Of a stretch of DNA of 64,000 nucleotides, positions 8,651 to 16,634 are shown piece after piece; position 1 is the first letter of the stretch; every line of letters starts with the position of its first letter. The DNA comes from Acidobacteriota bacterium (GTDB lineage Bacteria; Acidobacteriota; Blastocatellia; Pyrinomonadales; Pyrinomonadaceae), in contig JAIVJZ010000040.1 of assembly GCA_020199775.1 (NCBI GenBank), positions 558,001 through 622,000 on the forward strand, given 5' to 3'. The notes beneath the pieces are model-generated. The model searched no databases. It was not told where the DNA came from and worked only from the letters and a program-made list of their open reading frames with translations. The position numbers and the translations under genes are program-made.

Positions 8651-9127
8651 CCTTCTTGCCCGCGGCCGAAACTTTCGCGGGGAAAAGTTTAGCACACTCG
8701 CGCGGGGCGCGTTTCGGGTGGTGCGAGATGCGGCGGCGGTGCTGTATTTCAGTCGTCCGTTAACCCCTTTCGTATAGCCCGGCGCGAATTTTTCGCCCGT
8801 TATGTACGTCAAAGTACACGCACCTCGAACCGTCTATTGTATAGTTCGGCCTGAAGTTGTTTCTCAACTCACTCTTCCCAACTTTCAGCCCTGTTATCCT
8901 TAACTTTTCCGCGCGTTTCGTTTGACGAAATGCGACGCCGTGCAGCGGTAAAACGCATGTTGCACGCAGGAAACATGGCATGCCGTGTGCAATATAAGCG
9001 TGCCGGTTATCAAACCCCCGAGAAGTTATGCAAAGGAAGCCAGAGCGCGTGTGCGGACGCCCGACGGAGTCGCCTTTGAACAAAATCAACTGTTCGTCGC
9101 TGCGATTTATAGGAGGAATCAAAACGG
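8651..9127. other. 477-bp divergent intergenic region with structured leader
   Basis: No gene is supported here. It holds a leftward promoter candidate, an inverted repeat of TTGCAC (8960s) and GTGCAA (about 8987-8992), a GGTT/AACC mini-hairpin near 9004-9015, and a CAAAGG...CCTTTG stem (9030-9078) enclosing a GCGT/ACGC hairpin. The last elements would be the leader RNA of the HD-GYP gene, whose GGAGG is at 9111. Confidence 0.5.
8838..8867 (-). promoter_or_regulatory. Candidate promoter of the DUF4388 gene
   Basis: On this strand TTGAGA (8862-8867) and TATACA (8838-8843) are separated by 18 bases, a reasonable housekeeping promoter. It implies a leader of about 180 bases before the start at 8650. 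Confidence 0.45.
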
Positions 9128-9820
9128 ATGCAAGATGAGTTGACGATGATAGACGCGGGCGGGGCGGCGACCGTCCGGCTGCTCAACCATAGCTGGGCGA
9201 CTTACCTCCAGAAGACCTGCGCGCGCCTGAAGTCTATCGGGCAGGCGCACCAGACGAACGGCACGCACGCCCTCGTCTCGCGCCTGAAACGCACGCGCCC
9301 TTCGACCTACGAACACTCCGTGCGCGTCGCACGACTCGCGCGCGTCACCGGCCGCGCCTTCAACTTCAACGATTCGCGTCTGCAACAACTTTCCTCCACC
9401 GCCATGCTGCACGACATCGGCAAGATACTCGTGCCCGAAGTCGTGCTCAATCGCCCGCGCCGCCCGACGCGCATGGAGCAGTTCGTCCTGCACCTGCACC
9501 CGAGCCTCGGCGCGCTGCTCGCCACCTATTTCAACCTCTCGCCGGAGTTGCGTATCCGCACCCAACACCACCACGAACGATGGGACGGCAACGGCTACCC
9601 GCACCGCCTCGGCGGCGAAGACATCCCGCTCATGGCGCGCATCGTGCAGGTCGTTGACACCTACGACGCGATGGTGGCGCAGCGACCCTACTCCGTCCCG
9701 CGCACCCATAACGAAGCCGTCGCCGAACTGGTCGCACATGGCGGCAAACAATTCGACCCGCGCGTCATCGAAGCCTTCCTCGACATGCACCCCGTGGAGC
9801 GCGACGGGAATGATGATTAG
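9128..9820 (+). CDS. HD-GYP domain protein, probable cyclic-di-GMP phosphodiesterase
   Basis: A 230-residue protein made almost entirely of one HD-GYP domain with no receiver or sensor attached. The metal and catalytic residues are present: HSVRVARLAR (His63), MLHDIGKI with His95-Asp96, LHLHPSLGA (His124), QHHHERWDGNGYP with the GYP triad at 156-158, and VVDTYDAM. By family knowledge these domains hydrolyse cyclic di-GMP, some also cGAMP. AGGAGG at 9110-9115 supports the start. A strong two-way terminator follows. A leader of over 100 bases with predicted stems precedes it. Confidence 0.9.
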   Translation: MQDELTMIDAGGAATVRLLNHSWATYLQKTCARLKSIGQAHQTNGTHALVSRLKRTRPSTYEHSVRVARLARVTGRAFNFNDSRLQQLSSTAMLHDIGKILVPEVVLNRPRRPTRMEQFVLHLHPSLGALLATYFNLSPELRIRTQHHHERWDGNGYPHRLGGEDIPLMARIVQVVDTYDAMVAQRPYSVPRTHNEAVAELVAHGGKQFDPRVIEAFLDMHPVERDGNDD

Positions 9821-9838
9821 TCAAAAACAGTTCGTCTG

Positions 9839-9884
9839 AAAAGCAGAGGTCGCTTTCCACTTGAGAAAGCGGCCTCTGCTTTTT
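9839..9884. terminator. Bidirectional terminator between HD-GYP and TonB receptor genes
   Basis: A 17-bp stem (9841-9857 with 9865-9881, one G-T pair) closes a 7-base loop, with A-rich and T-rich flanks. It serves both convergent genes. Confidence 0.9.
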
Positions 9885-9920
9885 CAACCTTCACTTTTCT
9901 CACATCGCTTCCCGCGAGTT

Positions 9921-12900
9921 TTAAAAATCGAACCTCAACCCGACCCGGACGCTGCGCGGGCGCAGGCTGTGCGTCGGGACGAGGAACGAGTCGAGGAACG
10001 CTTGGCGTTGCTGCGCGCTCGCCGCCGGTCGGAGCGCGTTGAAGTTGACGAACTCCGCGCCGAAGGCGTAGACGGTTTTGTTGAGCAGGTTATCGATCTC
10101 GATGTTCGGGCGCAGGCGGAAGCGTTCCGACAGGCGAAACTCGCGCGTGACGTTGATGTCGAAGGCGAAGAGGGCGGGGCCGCGCCCGGCGTTGCGCGGC
10201 AGGTTGCCGGTGCGCCCGATTGTCGGCAGCGAGAATGCGCCCGCGAGTTCGGGGCTGAGGGCTTCGCCGGGGCGGCGCGAGCGGATAAGTCGCAGGTCGC
10301 CGTTAAAGACGGGGCGGTCGTTGCTCACATCGTCGAGGTTGCGGTCGATGCCGCCGAGCGAGACGTTGAAGGGCGCGCCCGTCGCAACGCGCAGGATCGT
10401 GGCGAAGCGCAACCCGCCGAGATGGCGCGGCGCGGCGAGCGTGCCGGAGAGGACGAAGCGATGGCGGCGGTCGAGCAGGCTCGCCGCGCGCTCGCCGCGA
10501 AAGTCGCCGGAGACGAGCGCGCTCGAAGTGTTGACGACGCCGTCGTCTACCAGACGTGAGAGGGTGTAGGCGGCGCGCATCGAGAGATCGAAGCCGCCTT
10601 CGCGCGCGGCGAAGCGGCGGCGCGCTTCGACGGTTAAGCCGTGATAGAAACTGTTGCCGATTGAGGCGAGTTGTTCGATCTGGCCGCGCGAGGGGTCGGG
10701 GCGCAGTTCGTTCAGCGCGGCGAGGGCGGCTTCGAGTGCGCTGCCCGAACTGAAAGTGTCTAGATTAAAGACGGTGACGGGAACGCCGAACTCGACGACG
10801 CGCGCGATGGCATCGGGGTTCGACGCGCCGGCGGGTGCGAGAGTGAAGCGCACGAGTTCGCCGGCCGTCTGCGTGTTGTAGAGCGGGCGCGTGCCCGCCG
10901 GGTCGCGGAAGTTGGCGAAGTCGCGCGAGAGCAGGTAGGCGGCGAAATCTTTGTGGCCGTGCGGGAGTCGCGGCGCGTTCGCGTTGAACTCGCGCCAGAG
11001 ACGTATGCCGCGATTGAACGTATAGTTCGCCTCGACGACGAAACCACGCGCCAGTTCGCGCTCGAAGCCCACGTTCATTTGATAGCTTTCCGGTGTGCGC
11101 AACTTGGGGTCGAGGCGGCGCGTAAAGTTCGTCTGAAGCGTGCCGAACTGTTTGACGACGGGCGAATCAGGCGCGAGCGTGTTGGGGAAATTCAAGTTGG
11201 CGGCGATGAAGGCGCGCCGCTCGGCAGTGGTCATCAACCTGCCGGTCGCGGGGTCGCGCAAAGCGTCCGTATCGAAGAAGACGCGCCTGACTCCAAGCGT
11301 AAAATCATCGATAGTACGCAACAAGACCCGGTTGAAAAACAGACCCGCGCCCGCGCGGACGACGGTCTTGCCGGAGCGAAACGGATCGTAGGCGACGGCG
11401 GCGCGCGGGGCGAAGTTGTTGCGGTCGCTGAGGATGGTTTCGTTCTCGTAGCGCAAGCCGTAAGTGATGGTGAGGTGGGGGCGCGCCTGCCATTCGCCCT
11501 GGGCGAAGAGTCCGGCGTAGAGGTTCTTCTGCGCGGACTCGTTGTTGAAGCGTTGGCGAAAGCGTTCGGGCGCGTTCGCGAGAAACTCGCCCGCGCTCGC
11601 GAAATGGAACGTGCCGCTTGAGTCCGAGAGGTCTATGAAAACGGAGCGAATGCGTTGCACGTCGCCGCCGAACTTGAACGTGTGCGCGCCGCCGATGACG
11701 GTGAGCGTGTCCTGCGCTTGCACGCGCGTTTCGCGCCGGTCGCTCGCGCCCGCGTTGGACGCGCCCGCGACGAGCGTGCCCGAACGATTCAACGTCTCGC
11801 CCGGCGCGCTTTGGGCGTCAATCGTGATGAGCACGACCGGGCGCGCCGCGTTTCCCTCCGTTCCGAGCGCGGGGGTCAGGCGCGAGACTTGCGCGCGCAG
11901 TTGATTGACGAGGCGCGGCGTGACGACGAAGTTGTCCGTGTAAGAGAGCGCGTCCGAATTGCGCGTGCGCCCTTGCAGCGCGTCGGCGAGGCGCGAGCCG
12001 CCGCCGAACTGTCGCAGGTTCCGGCTGCGCCCGCGCCCGTAGAGGAACGTGCCGTTGTGCGCGCCTGTAAAGTTGTGATCGGTGCGCGCCGTGAGGTTGG
12101 ATGCGCGCAGCGGCGTCTTGACGGGCGCGACGAACGGCGCGAGTTCGGCGGCCTCGTAGAGAGCATCGGCGGGCGCGGCTTCCGTGCGACGCCCCGCGAG
12201 CGTGGTCGGCGCGGGCAGAGGGAAACGCGGATTCGCGACGACGGGAACGAGCGTGTCGATGACGGTGGAATCGAGTATGGTCTGAAATTCGGCGGCGACG
12301 AAAAAGAAGTGGCGCGGCCGCGCCGCAACAGTTTCGCGGCTCTCCGGCGAAGCGGTCTGCCCGTCGGCTCGCGCCCCAACTTCGCGGCGTGCGCCGAAGA
12401 GTTTCGCGGGAGAGGCGAGCGCGCCGCCGAGCGTGAAGCCGAGGTTGTGTTCTTGCAGCGGCAGACGCTTAAGGCCGCGCGCGTTGTTCGCGTGGGTGTT
12501 CGAGTTCAACGATTCGTCTTTGAAAAAATAGAAGAGGCGGCCGTGAAAAACATTTCCGCCGCCGCGCGTGCGCAGGTTGACCCGGCCGCCGGAGGCGCGC
12601 CCGTACTCGGCGGAAAATTGATTCGTGATGACCTGCACCTCTGCCACGGCTTCGACTGATGGCTGGAAGCGTTCGCGCGCGGCGCGGTCGTCGTTGTTGT
12701 CGAGTCCGTCAATCGTGATGTTGTTTGAGTAAGCCGCGCCGCCGGAGAGCGCGAACGTTCCGGCCTCTTCCGGCGTGCGCGCGGGGGCGCGGTTGCGGTC
12801 TTCGGCGAGGTCGCGCGTCGAGAGCGGTTCTTCGGTCACGCCGCCGAGCGTGTGGATGAGGTCGAGCGGCGAACGGCTGCCGAGCGGCAACGCCTCGGTC

Positions 12901-13403
12901 TCCGCGCGCGTCAGCGTGCCGCCGACGATGGTGCGCGTCGTGTCAATCGACGCCCCGCCCGCATCACTCGTGACGACCTGCTCGGTTGAGACGCCCGCCG
13001 GTCGCAAAGTGAAATCAAGCCGCGCGCTCTGCCCCGCCAGCGCCTCGACGCCGGCGCGCTCCTCCGTGGCAAAACCGGCGGACGAGGCGCGCGCACTGTA
13101 CGCCCCCGGCGCGAGTTCAACGAGACGATAACGACCCTCTTCGTCAACCGTCGCGGAGCGTTCGACGCCCGTCGCGACGTGCCTGACGGTCACTTTTGCG
13201 CCGACTATCGACGCGCCGTTTTGATCCGTGACGCGCCCGCTGATGTTCACGTCGTCGAGGTCTTGCGCGAAGGTCGTCGCCGCCGTCGCCGCCATGGAGA
13301 GGTGCAAGACGAGCAGCGCGGGAAACAGGAAGGCGCAAAGATGTGTGAGACTGGCGCGTGAGTAAAGTTGGACGAGACTGCTGCGTGAGTTGGAAGGCTT
13401 CAT
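9921..13403 (-). CDS. TonB-dependent receptor, Oar-like, with carboxypeptidase-regulatory N-terminal domain
   Basis: An outer-membrane protein of 1160 residues. The N-terminus carries a signal sequence (hydrophobic segment about 23-45, ending near TFAQD). Residues about 50-135 are a carboxypeptidase-regulatory-like beta-sandwich (ISGRVTDQNGASIVGAKVTVRHVATG). The plug domain follows (SNNITIDGLDNNDD...VEVQVITNQFSAEYGRASGGRVNLRTRGGGN), then a long beta-barrel ending RPRSVRVGLRFDF with the usual terminal Phe. This architecture is highly expanded in Acidobacteriota and is thought to import complex carbon compounds or take part in adhesion. The start at 13403 has CAGGAGT upstream. It is a single-gene unit with no partner TonB or ExbBD nearby. 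Confidence 0.9.
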   Translation of the reverse strand: MKPSNSRSSLVQLYSRASLTHLCAFLFPALLVLHLSMAATAATTFAQDLDDVNISGRVTDQNGASIVGAKVTVRHVATGVERSATVDEEGRYRLVELAPGAYSARASSAGFATEERAGVEALAGQSARLDFTLRPAGVSTEQVVTSDAGGASIDTTRTIVGGTLTRAETEALPLGSRSPLDLIHTLGGVTEEPLSTRDLAEDRNRAPARTPEEAGTFALSGGAAYSNNITIDGLDNNDDRAARERFQPSVEAVAEVQVITNQFSAEYGRASGGRVNLRTRGGGNVFHGRLFYFFKDESLNSNTHANNARGLKRLPLQEHNLGFTLGGALASPAKLFGARREVGARADGQTASPESRETVAARPRHFFFVAAEFQTILDSTVIDTLVPVVANPRFPLPAPTTLAGRRTEAAPADALYEAAELAPFVAPVKTPLRASNLTARTDHNFTGAHNGTFLYGRGRSRNLRQFGGGSRLADALQGRTRNSDALSYTDNFVVTPRLVNQLRAQVSRLTPALGTEGNAARPVVLITIDAQSAPGETLNRSGTLVAGASNAGASDRRETRVQAQDTLTVIGGAHTFKFGGDVQRIRSVFIDLSDSSGTFHFASAGEFLANAPERFRQRFNNESAQKNLYAGLFAQGEWQARPHLTITYGLRYENETILSDRNNFAPRAAVAYDPFRSGKTVVRAGAGLFFNRVLLRTIDDFTLGVRRVFFDTDALRDPATGRLMTTAERRAFIAANLNFPNTLAPDSPVVKQFGTLQTNFTRRLDPKLRTPESYQMNVGFERELARGFVVEANYTFNRGIRLWREFNANAPRLPHGHKDFAAYLLSRDFANFRDPAGTRPLYNTQTAGELVRFTLAPAGASNPDAIARVVEFGVPVTVFNLDTFSSGSALEAALAALNELRPDPSRGQIEQLASIGNSFYHGLTVEARRRFAAREGGFDLSMRAAYTLSRLVDDGVVNTSSALVSGDFRGERAASLLDRRHRFVLSGTLAAPRHLGGLRFATILRVATGAPFNVSLGGIDRNLDDVSNDRPVFNGDLRLIRSRRPGEALSPELAGAFSLPTIGRTGNLPRNAGRGPALFAFDINVTREFRLSERFRLRPNIEIDNLLNKTVYAFGAEFVNFNALRPAASAQQRQAFLDSFLVPTHSLRPRSVRVGLRFDF

Positions 13404-13742
13404 GGCTGGACTCCTGAGCGCGACGCGCGTTTGAGGTCGCCGCGTGAGGCGCGTCCGTCCGTCGAGACGGGCGCGGTCGGAGAAACAAATGGCGCGCCCC
13501 GATCAGAGGTGATCGCGGCTCCACTCCGTTGAACCGTTGAAAGTTGGTGTTGAGACGCCGTCGCGTTTTGTGGGTTGAGGCGAGCGCGAGCGTCTGGTTT
13601 GTCTCCCGACAGGGCGCGCACTGTATCACCGCCCTGTCAGCGGACGCAAGAGGAAGGTTATGAGTTTCGGGTTAGCCCGGCGGTTTTCCCTATAGCGGAT
13701 TGCAAGCGGATGAGGCTTCTCCGTGGCCGCTCTGTGTCCTCT

Positions 13743-13882
13743 ATTACAAACTTCGCTAACCGCTCATCACTTGTGGAAATCGAGTCAAGGTGCGTGTCAA
13801 TAGTTAAGGGGCGACGCCTGATCGAAGCGTCGCCCCTGTTTCTAGCCGGAGGTGAAAGCCGGATGGGAGTGTGGTGTTATTG
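13743..13882. repeat. Bipartite repeat, copy A
   Basis: Block 1 (13743-13776, 34 bases) and block 2 (13854-13882, 29 bases) recur at 14397-14430 and 14458-14486 with 3 and 2 mismatches. In copy A the blocks are 77 bases apart and the gap holds a terminator-like hairpin; in copy B the gap is 27 bases. Confidence 0.85.
13807..13842 (+). terminator. Terminator-like hairpin inside repeat copy A
   Basis: An 11-bp perfect stem, AGGGGCGACGC with GCGTCGCCCCT, closes a 9-base loop and is followed by a short U-rich stretch (GTTTC). No gene is clearly served by it, so a small RNA ending here is possible. Confidence 0.6.
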
Positions 13883-14074
13883 CGGGGAGATTGAATAGGT
13901 TGGTGGTTAGCCCCGACAGGTGAAAGACTCCTGACGCCGGGATTGAGCGGCGGCGGGCGAACTCACACAAGCAAACCGGAGCAAGGCGCCGTGAAAGGCA
14001 CGCTATCCCGCCTTCCGCTCGAATAACTTGTCGGGCGGCGGTTAGAGTAGAAATGTTTCCTTTTGAAGCCTTTG

Positions 14075-14230
14075 TTAATAATTATGGTCGTCTTTGGAAT
14101 GACCACATTTACAGTAGTCGTTTCCGGCATCATCAAATTGCCCACAGGCACATCTCTTACACGTACCGTGGTAACCATTTAAATGTTTACTGACAAAACG
14201 CAAGCAAGATTCAATCATTGTGCTTAACAT
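14075..14230 (-). CDS. 51-residue Cys/His-rich peptide, probable zinc finger
   Basis: The ATG at 14230 is preceded by CGGAGGAAAT, a strong Shine-Dalgarno at proper spacing, and the frame closes with TAA at 14075. The second half carries C-x2-C-x-C-G (24-30) and, ten residues later, C-x-C-G-H-S (40-45) followed by His49. This CxCGHS...H arrangement is a recurrent zinc-binding signature in small phage and bacterial proteins. The first 20 residues are an amphipathic helix (LSTMIESCLRFVSKHL). It lies downstream of the DUF4062 gene on the same strand, between the two copies of the bipartite repeat, in A+T-rich sequence. An overlapping frame at 13963-14178 has no comparable support. Function unknown. 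Confidence 0.7.
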   Translation of the reverse strand: MLSTMIESCLRFVSKHLNGYHGTCKRCACGQFDDAGNDYCKCGHSKDDHNY

Positions 14231-14396
14231 ATTTCCTCCGATGTGTAATCGAGACGCTTCGATGATCTGTTAGGTGACGTTTGTGGCGGCGTCCATTTCA
14301 CCACAATCGTTTCATTGAGGTTTGCATACGCGCCGCAAAATTAGCGAGGCATCGTTAAGTGCGCCGCCTATGTATCACGAAGCGTGGGAAGCGTCA

Positions 14397-14486
14397 ATTA
14401 CAAACTTCGCGCAACGCTCATCACTTGTGGCTGACAACTAATACCACTCAGGGACACGAAAGCCGGATGGAAGTGTGATGTTATTG
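14397..14486. repeat. Bipartite repeat, copy B
   Basis: Second copy of the blocks at 13743-13776 and 13854-13882, here at 14397-14430 and 14458-14486. It ends just before the DUF4062 stop codon. Together the copies bracket the 51-residue peptide gene. Confidence 0.85.
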
Positions 14487-14503
14487 GGTGGTTTTGAGTG
14501 GTT

Positions 14504-15511
14504 TTAGGATTTCTTAGATTTAACTGTACGAAGCGACACCATCAACGAATTGCCGCCCTCCGTCAATGACCAGTATAAATGCATAGTTCCGGCGGTAGAT
14601 TTAAGATACTGTATATTTACTAGCTTTAAAGCTTGAAGTTGAATTTTAATGGTTTGAAATATCTGATCATTTATGTGTGGACTGTCGCCACTCCGACCGT
14701 ACTTTTCAAACAGAGCATGCGCTAACTTTCTCTTGACGTCATCGTCGTGTAGCGGCTCTAAAAGATACGGCGCTATCAGCGCGAAAATCTCTCTCCAAGC
14801 AATCTCAAGTTCCCACTCATAGTTATAAGATTTGCGTGCGGCATGATCAAATTGGGAATACGTTCCGAAAACCTTTATCTGCTCATCTATTGATGCAAGG
14901 TCGGGAATCTCAACTACAGTTAGATGGCGAAGCTTAGATAGCTCACTTTCTAAGCTCTCATTTCTCTTTCTCAATTCATTTATTTCATTTAGTAATTCCG
15001 GGTTCGATGCTTGGTTCGCCTTTATCCATCCTACAGCGGGATACGTTTTTATTGTTTTCGATAAGCTTAAGGCAACTAAACCGGGTAAATCTTCTGCGGC
15101 TTTCCAAAACTTCACCAACCTGTTTGTAGCAACCTTTTCTCTAAACGCTTTAAGCCTATCTTGCAACTCAGGATCGGCCTCAGATTTTCCCATCGGTATT
15201 TCTTCGGGGTTTGCATGTAGCAATGCGATTACTTTTGTTCCTTTCTTCATCGCATAGTCATATTCCTTTTCCGTATAGCTAAGACCTTCGGGCGTGGTTG
15301 AGCCATACCGCCCACCGATGATCAGCAAATAATAGTCACAGTCGTCTATGATGCGCTTGATAAATTCCCACTGTTCCTCATCGGCAGCGGGAAATAGTTC
15401 CATGCCCGAAGGGATACAGTCCATCTCCATCAAGGTTTGAATCACGCGTTGCCGCTCATCTCGCAAATCTGCGTAAGTAGAGCTTACGAATACTTGGTAG
15501 CGTTTCTCCAT
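14504..15511 (-). CDS. DUF4062 domain protein, defence- or signalling-type
   Basis: Residues 1-95 match DUF4062 with its hallmark [20 protein letters not shown], then [35 protein letters not shown] and [10 protein letters not shown]. This domain has a TIR-like pattern and is known as the N-terminal module of NLR/STAND-type proteins in bacteria and animals (for example NWD1, TEP1). Here no NTPase follows. Instead residues about 165-205 look like a coiled coil ([21 protein letters not shown]) and about 215-335 form a domain I do not recognise. AGGAAGAAG supports the start. The gene is clearly more A+T-rich than its neighbours, a sign of transfer. It lies downstream of an XRE regulator gene on the same strand. 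Confidence 0.85.
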   Translation of the reverse strand: MEKRYQVFVSSTYADLRDERQRVIQTLMEMDCIPSGMELFPAADEEQWEFIKRIIDDCDYYLLIIGGRYGSTTPEGLSYTEKEYDYAMKKGTKVIALLHANPEEIPMGKSEADPELQDRLKAFREKVATNRLVKFWKAAEDLPGLVALSLSKTIKTYPAVGWIKANQASNPELLNEINELRKRNESLESELSKLRHLTVVEIPDLASIDEQIKVFGTYSQFDHAARKSYNYEWELEIAWREIFALIAPYLLEPLHDDDVKRKLAHALFEKYGRSGDSPHINDQIFQTIKIQLQALKLVNIQYLKSTAGTMHLYWSLTEGGNSLMVSLRTVKSKKS

Positions 15512-15594
15512 TTACTTCTTCCTGTCTTTCATACTCGCCTTTGAACTCTCGGCTTTAGCCTTCGGCGGTCTGCATGTCTTTGGCCGGTAGTATC

Positions 15595-15609
15595 CTAAGT
15601 TAAACTTAG
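15595..15609. promoter_or_regulatory. Palindrome upstream of the DUF4062 gene, candidate operator
   Basis: CTAAGTT-A-AACTTAG is a perfect 15-bp palindrome. It lies about 85 bases before the DUF4062 start, inside a leftward promoter-like stretch (TTGAAC at about 15613-15618, GATACT at about 15587-15592). Confidence 0.5.
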
Positions 15610-15623
15610 AGGGTGGTTCAAGA

Positions 15624-15908
15624 TTAACGGTGAGAGTGTTTCGGCTTGGCGGGGAGTTTGGAGGGGAGGTCTAACTCATCATCAATCAGCACATCCACAC
15701 AGACACCTGCGACGCGCGCATACTTCAAGAGGATGGCTAACGGTGGATCGTTCTTTCCTAACTCAAACTCTGAGATTCTTTTGTAATCAATAACCTGATC
15801 GAAGCCCAACAGTCTCAACATGTCACTTTGAGAAAGGCCGAGCACGTTCCGAATCTGTAAAAGTTTCTCGGCTAAACGTTTCTGCCTTATCCGCGCCCTC
15901 TTCCCCAT
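15624..15908 (-). CDS. XRE-family helix-turn-helix regulator
   Basis: A 94-residue protein with one Cro/C1-type HTH at about residues 13-70: LAEKLLQIRNVLGLSQSDMLRLLG, then RISEFELGKNDPPLAILLKYARVAGV. The last 20 residues are a basic, Pro-rich tail. The Shine-Dalgarno GGGAGG before ATG 15908 is good. A perfect 18-bp palindrome at 15958-15975 in its own upstream region is a likely autoregulatory operator. It precedes the DUF4062 gene by 112 bases on the same strand, as repressors often precede defence or toxin genes they control. A+T content matches the island rather than the host. Confidence 0.88.
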   Translation of the reverse strand: MGKRARIRQKRLAEKLLQIRNVLGLSQSDMLRLLGFDQVIDYKRISEFELGKNDPPLAILLKYARVAGVCVDVLIDDELDLPSKLPAKPKHSHR

Positions 15909-15957
15909 CAGGAGTTACCTCCCATAGAGATAGAGAACACAAGACGGCGCTTGCCCT

Positions 15958-15975
15958 TATCTGTAAATACAGATA
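15958..15975. promoter_or_regulatory. 18-bp perfect palindrome, candidate XRE operator
   Basis: TATCTGTA-AA-TACAGATA, 50 bases upstream of the XRE start. Eight-base arms with a two-base centre are typical of Cro/C1-type dimer sites. On the coding strand it overlaps a plausible promoter (TTACGC about 21 bases upstream, TATTTA within the palindrome). Confidence 0.7.
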
Positions 15976-16188
15976 CAATGCTTTTGCGTAACGTGGTCGC
16001 CGTGAGTAAGAACCTCTCAACTCGAACGGCGATGCTCATCACTCCTTTGAGGTTGAGGTTGAGCTACGCATAAGCCGTCACTGATTTTCAAAGCTGAACG
16101 CGCGCCATCTTAGCAGACCGCGCCGGGGTTAGACATCTTCACTCTTACTCTTTTCGCCTCTGCCTGTCCCAAACTACACGCAGAGGTA

Positions 16189-16224
16189 CGCGGGGCTTGC
16201 GGCAAGGACAGCGCAAGCCCCGCG
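16189..16224. other. GC-rich perfect hairpin just before a start codon
   Basis: CGCGGGGCTTGCG (16189-16201) pairs with CGCAAGCCCCGCG (16212-16224), 13 bp perfect with a 10-base loop. No U-tract follows and the ATG at 16233 is nine bases away with no Shine-Dalgarno, so it would block translation of the frame behind it. Confidence 0.7.
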
Positions 16225-16232
16225 ATAATCGT

Positions 16233-16634
16233 ATGCCTCACATCCTTCTAGTCGAAGATCACAGGGTCGTCGCGCAGGCCATCTAGGAGACGTTGGAGCA
16301 AGAGGGTTGGAGCGTCATGGTGTGCTATGACGGCGCGGTCGCGCTGAGGAAACTGGCGAGCGAGGCCAACTATGATCTGTTGATGCTCGACAGCCACCTG
16401 CCACACGTCCACGGCCTAGAGTTGGTGCGCTACGCGCGCACGCTTCCGCACCGCAGAGAGACGCCGATCATCATGTTTTCGGCGAGCGAATGTAGCAGGG
16501 ATGCGCGGCTGGCGGGCGCGAACGAGTTTTTACGGAAGCCGCGGGATATGGGGAGAATCGTCGAAACGATCGCCCACTTGCTTATTAAGTCACTTGGGGA
16601 CGTGCAAAAACGATATTTGCACGTCCCCAAGTGA
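16233..16634 (+). pseudogene. Response-regulator receiver domain interrupted by an in-frame amber codon
   Basis: From ATG 16233 the frame reads MPHILLVEDHRVVAQAI, then TAG at 16284-16286, then continues in frame as ETLEQEGWSVMVCYDGAVALRK...LLMLDSHLPHVHGLEL...PIIMFSAS...FLRKP. That is one continuous receiver: acidic pair ED before the stop, phosphoacceptor Asp in LMLDSH, Ser/Thr switch in MFSAS and Lys in RKP after it. A single C-to-T change in CAG would create the stop. Starting after the stop (TTG 16293) would lose the first strand and the acidic pocket. There is no output domain, and the 3' end runs into a hairpin repeat. Probably decayed. Confidence 0.75.

Larger units (their letters stand above)
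13404..14074. other. 670-bp intergenic region with a terminator hairpin and one copy of a duplicated bipartite repeat
   Basis: Short open frames here look like chance. Recognisable elements are the first copy of a two-part repeat (13743-13776 and 13854-13882) and the GC-rich hairpin at 13807-13837 lying between the two parts. The remainder up to 13640 is probably the leader and promoter area of the TonB receptor gene; I see no clear promoter boxes. Confidence 0.5.
15909..16232. other. 324-bp region between XRE regulator and response-regulator pseudogene
   Basis: It contains the XRE ribosome site and operator palindrome on the left and a GC-rich hairpin (16189-16224) on the right. I see no gene in it. 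The border between A+T-rich island and G+C-rich host sequence appears to lie at about 16100. Confidence 0.5.

Noticed and set aside
8985..9080. Cyclic-di-GMP (GEMM-I) riboswitch before the HD-GYP gene
   Set aside because: There is a GCAAAGG...GCC segment, but the conserved first stem and tetraloop receptor do not form (CCCC has no GGGG partner). Kept only as an unspecified structured leader.
8760..9122. 120-codon leftward frame in the divergent spacer
   Set aside because: It overlaps a promoter and the HD-GYP leader, has no ribosome site of note and the translation looks random.
13963..14178. 71-codon leftward frame overlapping the Cys-rich peptide
   Set aside because: The 51-residue frame has a far better ribosome site and a conserved-looking metal pattern; both cannot be real.
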